Assembly: GCA_025937785.1 (NCBI GenBank)
Contig: JAICQQ010000065.1
Location: 1 to 37,199, forward strand
Source of the DNA: Polyangiaceae bacterium
Lineage (GTDB): Bacteria > Myxococcota_A > Polyangia > Polyangiales > Polyangiaceae
Reading direction: 5' to 3'
DNA: 37,199 nucleotides
In this document: positions 34,372 through 37,199 of the stretch, one piece after another
Layout: each line of letters begins with the position of its first letter
Position numbering within the stretch: the stretch's first letter is position 1
The notes under the pieces: generated by a model
The model's input: the letters and a program-made list of their open reading frames with translations, nothing else
The model's database searches: none
What the model was told of the DNA's origin: nothing
Made by a program: the position numbers and the translations under genes

Positions 34372-34388
34372 CACCACTGACGGTGGTG
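34372..34388. promoter_or_regulatory. Hairpin CACCAC-TGACG-GTGGTG upstream of exporter
   Basis: Perfect 6-base arms, 5-base loop, about 120 bases before the exporter ATG. There is no T-tract, so an operator or leader structure is more likely than a terminator. Confidence 0.3.
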
Positions 34389-34509
34389 GCGTGCGCTCGC
34401 GAAATGGCGCGTGCGAAGTTTCGAAATCAGCGCGCCCCGAGGCTGCATTCGCGCCGCGGGGCTTGGCTTGACTTGCAGCTCGAGAGTGAACAATGCTCCC
34501 GCCCCACCG

Positions 34510-36873
34510 ATGTTACGCCGCTATGTAAGTTGGGTCGTTTCGCGTCCGAAATCGATAATCGCGTTGGTTGCCCTGGTGACGGTGGTGCTCGCGTTCTTCG
34601 TCTCGAAGGTGCAGATCCTGCTCGACCTGGATGCGCAGATTCCACCCGGGCACCCGCTGGTCGTCGTCGGCAAGCGCATCGAGTCCGAGTTCGGCGGCAA
34701 GTACACGACGGTGGTCGGCGTGTACGTCGACAAAGGCAGCGTCTACGAGCCCAAGATCCTCGCGAAGATCAAGCGCATCAACGACGCCTTCGAGAAGATC
34801 CCGGGAGTAAAAGCCGGCAGCGTGCTGTCGCTCATGTCGCAGCGCATGAAGGACGTGCGCAGCACCGAAGAGGCGCTCGAGGTCCAGCCACTCGCGACCG
34901 AAGTACCGAAGACACCGTCCGAGATCGAGGAGTTCAAGAAGCGTGTCCAGCGCAACGACGTGATGACGAGCCTGCTCGTGAGCGCAGACGGTAAGTCGAC
35001 CAGCATCATCGTCGACTTCAAGGACTTCGAGGAAGCAGGTGGCGCGAAGAACCTGTGGCCCAAACTCGAATCCATCATCGGCCCCGAGCGCGAAGCCGGC
35101 GTCGAAATCGTGAGCGCGGGGGCGCCCTCGGTCCTGCACTGGCTGCTCGTCTACACCCGCCGCGTAGCGCTGCTGTTCGCCGTCGCGCTGGCGATGATCG
35201 GGTACCTGCATTACCGCGCGTTCCGCACCCTTCAGGGCATGATCGTACCGCTCGTCACGGCGCTGATGGGGGTCATTTGGGCGCTCGGTCTGATGGGTCT
35301 GATTCGCGCCCCCATGGATCCGTGGAACATCATGACCCCCATCTTGCTGCTCGCGGTGGGCGCCGGTCACTCCGTACAGATTCTCAAGCGATTCTACGAA
35401 GAATACGCGCGAGCGAAGGCCGAACACCCCGAGCTGAGCGCGGCCGAGCACAACCGCATCGCGGTGGTCGAGGCCACCGTCAAGGTCGGCGCCGTGATGC
35501 TCGCCGCCGGCGCGATCGCATCGCTCAGCTTCGGCTCGCTCGTAGCCTTCGGTTTGCCTTCGATCAAGAACTTCGGCTTGTGCACCGCGTTCGGCATCCT
35601 CGCCGCGCTCGCGGTCGAGATGTCCTTCATCCCTGCCGTCCGCATGCTGATGTCACCGCCGTCGGAGCGACAGACGGAGCGCGAGCAGAAGAAAGAGTTC
35701 TTCGATCCCATTCTCGAGAAGCTCGCCGAGATCGTGTTGGCCGGCAAAGAAAAGCCCATCCTCTACGTTTCGCTCGCGCTGATCGCGATCGCGGGCGTCG
35801 GTGCCACCCAACTCGACGTCGGCAACAGCCTCGGAGAGCAGTTCTTCGAGGCCAACGCGCCGGTGCGCGGCTTCCGCCTCGCCGACTCGCGCCTCGCCGG
35901 AACGCGCGTGATTCAGGTCTTGGTCGAAGGCAAGCACGAGGACGCCATCAAGGACCCCAAGGTTCTGGCCAGCATGGACCAGCTGGCGAAGTTCATCCAA
36001 AAGCAGCGCATTCCCATCGGCAAGGTCGTTTCGATCGTCGACGTGCTCAAGCAGATGAACCGCGCGATCGACAACGATCCGAAGTCGGAAAAGATACCCG
36101 ACACGCTCGAAGGCGCCGCGCAGCTCTTGCTGCTGTACTCCATGTCGGGCGACGCCGAGGACCTGACGCGGCTGGTCGACTACAAGTTCAAGAACGCCGT
36201 CATCACCGCCTACGTCAAGACCGACGACTTCCGCATGATGCAGGAGATGACCGTAGCCACCCAGGCGGAAGCCGATCGCCTCTTCGCCGGTACCGTCGCC
36301 AGCGCGAAGATCGGCGGCGGCGTCACCAACGCCATCGCCCTCAACGAAACCATGGTCCGCGGCAAGACCGTCAACCTGATCCAGATCTCGGCGCTGGTGG
36401 TGGTGATCACCGCCATCCTGTTGCGCTCGCTGATCGGCGGTTTCCTGGTTCTGCTGCCGCTCGCCACCTCCGCGCTGGTGAACCTGGGGCTGATGGGCGG
36501 CACGGGCATCATGTTGTCGATGGCCACCTCGGCCATCTCGGCCATGGCCGTCGGCATCGGCGCCGACTACGCTGTCTACTTTTTGTTCCGCGTGCGCGAA
36601 GAGTTTCAGCGCACCGGCGATCTGCGCCAAGCGACCTCCCAGGCGCTTTGCACGTCCGGCAAAGCCATCGCCTACGTCGCCAGCGCCGTGGCCGGCGGCT
36701 ACCTCTGCCTGGCGCTCTCGCTGTTCAAGGTCCACGTGCTCCTGGGAGTGCTCGTTGCGCTCACCATGGTCACCAGCAGCGCCGCCACCGTCGCGTTCCT
36801 GCCGTCGGTGGTGCTGAAGGTGAAGCCCAAGTTCCTAACCCGGCGGGCAGAGCAGCCGGCGCCGGCAGCTTAG
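34510..36873 (+). CDS. RND/MMPL-family exporter
   Basis: ATG 34510 gives 787 residues (the frame is open 33 codons further with no membrane-protein character; neither start has a good ribosome site). Topology is of two similar halves, each one helix, a large periplasmic loop and five helices: MLRRYVSWVVSRPKSIIALVALVTVVLAFF begins half 1, and FAVALAMIGYLHYRAF with the GHSVQILKRFYEEY segment marks its sterol-sensing-like block; half 2 ends GADYAVYFLFRVREEF. It is shorter than AcrB-type pumps and fits the MMPL/HpnN-like lipid-export branch, possibly moving hopanoid or other lipids. No adaptor or outer-membrane partner gene is adjacent in the window. Substrate not assignable. Confidence 0.88.
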   Translation: MLRRYVSWVVSRPKSIIALVALVTVVLAFFVSKVQILLDLDAQIPPGHPLVVVGKRIESEFGGKYTTVVGVYVDKGSVYEPKILAKIKRINDAFEKIPGVKAGSVLSLMSQRMKDVRSTEEALEVQPLATEVPKTPSEIEEFKKRVQRNDVMTSLLVSADGKSTSIIVDFKDFEEAGGAKNLWPKLESIIGPEREAGVEIVSAGAPSVLHWLLVYTRRVALLFAVALAMIGYLHYRAFRTLQGMIVPLVTALMGVIWALGLMGLIRAPMDPWNIMTPILLLAVGAGHSVQILKRFYEEYARAKAEHPELSAAEHNRIAVVEATVKVGAVMLAAGAIASLSFGSLVAFGLPSIKNFGLCTAFGILAALAVEMSFIPAVRMLMSPPSERQTEREQKKEFFDPILEKLAEIVLAGKEKPILYVSLALIAIAGVGATQLDVGNSLGEQFFEANAPVRGFRLADSRLAGTRVIQVLVEGKHEDAIKDPKVLASMDQLAKFIQKQRIPIGKVVSIVDVLKQMNRAIDNDPKSEKIPDTLEGAAQLLLLYSMSGDAEDLTRLVDYKFKNAVITAYVKTDDFRMMQEMTVATQAEADRLFAGTVASAKIGGGVTNAIALNETMVRGKTVNLIQISALVVVITAILLRSLIGGFLVLLPLATSALVNLGLMGGTGIMLSMATSAISAMAVGIGADYAVYFLFRVREEFQRTGDLRQATSQALCTSGKAIAYVASAVAGGYLCLALSLFKVHVLLGVLVALTMVTSSAATVAFLPSVVLKVKPKFLTRRAEQPAPAA

Positions 36874-36880
36874 AACTACC

Positions 36881-37124
36881 TCGCGGTCGTACTCGCCGAT
36901 CAGCTCGCGCCATGCGGCCCGTGCTCGCCGCCCGATACTGACGAGCCATGCGGCCCGTACTCACCTACCAGCCCGAGCCACGCGGTCGTACTCACCTACC
37001 AGCCCGAGCCACGCGGTCGTACTGCCCACCAGCTCAAGCCACGCGGCCCGTGCTCACCGCCTCATCCCGTACTCGCCGATCAGTTCAAGCCACGCGGCCC
37101 ATGCTCGCCGCCCGATACTGACGG
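36881..37124 (+). repeat. Imperfect tandem repeats of about 31 bases
   Basis: About eight degenerate copies of a unit like GTACTCACC-x-ACCAGC followed by (C/T)(C/A)-GAGCCACGCGG-(T/C)C. Two neighbouring copies (about 36958-37019) are identical; others vary in length (19-36 bases) and in GTACTC/GTGCTC starts. Stops occur in all useful frames, so it is non-coding. The lack of constant-length repeats and spacers rules out CRISPR. The array follows the exporter stop almost directly and could form stem-loops or be an intergenic repeat family. Confidence 0.7.
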
Positions 37125-37199
37125 CTCAAACTGCTCGAGGACAAGGACCTGCAAGCAGGCAAGGAGCGAGTCACCCGCATCGTGTCGATGCTGGTCAAG
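37122..37199 (+). pseudogene. Headless coding fragment at right edge (possible VOC/PhnB-like C-terminus)
   Basis: In frame 37122 the last 26 codons read RLKLLEDKDLQAGKERV and then TRIVSMLVK, open to the edge. A TGA lies directly upstream (37119-37121) and the only start codons left are GTG and ATG near the edge, so no normal N-terminus exists here. The pattern LLxDxDxxxxxRVxxxxxxMxxK resembles the C-terminal end of PhnB/3-demethylubiquinone methyltransferase-like VOC proteins. This suggests a gene whose front part was lost or replaced by the tandem repeats. With so few residues the assignment is weak. Confidence 0.3.

Larger units (their letters stand above)
33737..34509. other. Divergent intergenic region between kinase 2 and the RND exporter
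   Basis: 773 bases. Contents: an AT-rich patch just upstream of the kinase (33770-33835, minus strand, with TTGGTT and CATACT 17 bases apart as a weak promoter pair); a protein-like but broken stretch on the minus strand (34108-34022, continuing one frame over to about 33850); TGGCAC-N5-ACGCG at 34311-34326; and a hairpin CACCAC-TGACG-GTGGTG at 34372-34388. No intact gene is convincing. Confidence 0.4.

Noticed and set aside
34468..34496. TTGACT with CAATGC 17 bases downstream as a promoter for the exporter
   Set aside because: The -35 is good, but the -10 matches TATAAT at only one or two positions and sits almost on the start codon.
35055..36941. A 628-codon plus-strand frame inside the exporter region
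   Set aside because: Shadow of the RND gene in another frame; Arg-rich with no membrane helices or motifs.
36881..37124. CRISPR array at the right end
   Set aside because: Repeat units vary in sequence and length and are adjacent with no unique spacers; no cas genes nearby.

Overview
This is a high-GC window with chromosome-like gene content from what is most likely a Myxococcota (myxobacterium-type) genome. The reasons are two transmembrane eukaryote-like Ser/Thr kinases, many Cys- or Pro/Ala-rich lipoproteins, a zinc-ribbon plus GYF protein resembling a myxobacterial motility protein, and core metabolic genes scattered singly among them. Taxonomy is inferred from gene style only. No rRNA, tRNA, CRISPR array, phage gene or transposase was recognised.

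Layout. 1-902: 3' part of a Gln-rich repeat protein with a barrel-like end. 914-3209 (-): SGNH hydrolase-like lipoprotein followed by ferredoxin-NADP reductase. 3313-6476 (+): a tight three-gene unit made of a zinc-ribbon/GYF/membrane protein, a HATPase anti-sigma-type kinase and a STAS-like protein. 6483-7393 (-): two small exported Cys-rich proteins, one resembling orphan bufferin/HvfA metallophore precursors. 7518-11608: HIT hydrolase, extensin-like peptidase lipoprotein (-), RNase HI and AroA. 12068-15880: a small Cys-motif protein, IlvD, a CBS-domain protein (-) and an NAD(P)-binding oxidoreductase. 15894-18212: PilZ protein, pseudo-receiver protein and a cytochrome P460-like lipoprotein. 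18279-21155 (-): a large B12-binding radical SAM/DUF2344 fusion.

21421-33736 is the most interesting part. A three-gene cassette occurs twice, in opposite orientation: (i) a transmembrane Ser/Thr kinase ending in the tail DFGGRR, (ii) an exported 350-residue TPR-like/PEGA-like protein with two C-terminal membrane helices, and (iii) a lipoprotein built from four 8-cysteine repeats. The copies are 21421-25360 (+) and 33736-29965 (-), and they are clearly diverged. Between them, all on the minus strand, lie msrP-msrQ (periplasmic methionine sulfoxide repair), ettA and a membrane-anchored hydrolase-like protein. msrP begins 16 bases after cassette 2, so cassette 2 and msrPQ may be co-transcribed. 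The second Cys-repeat lipoprotein has a frameshift near its 3' end that looks like loss of one GC dinucleotide. Restoring it recovers the conserved end and the last two cysteines. I infer an envelope-sensing, possibly redox-sensing, kinase module that has not been named as far as I know.

34510-36873 (+) encodes an RND/MMPL-type exporter. The window ends in imperfect ~31-base tandem repeats and a short headless coding fragment.
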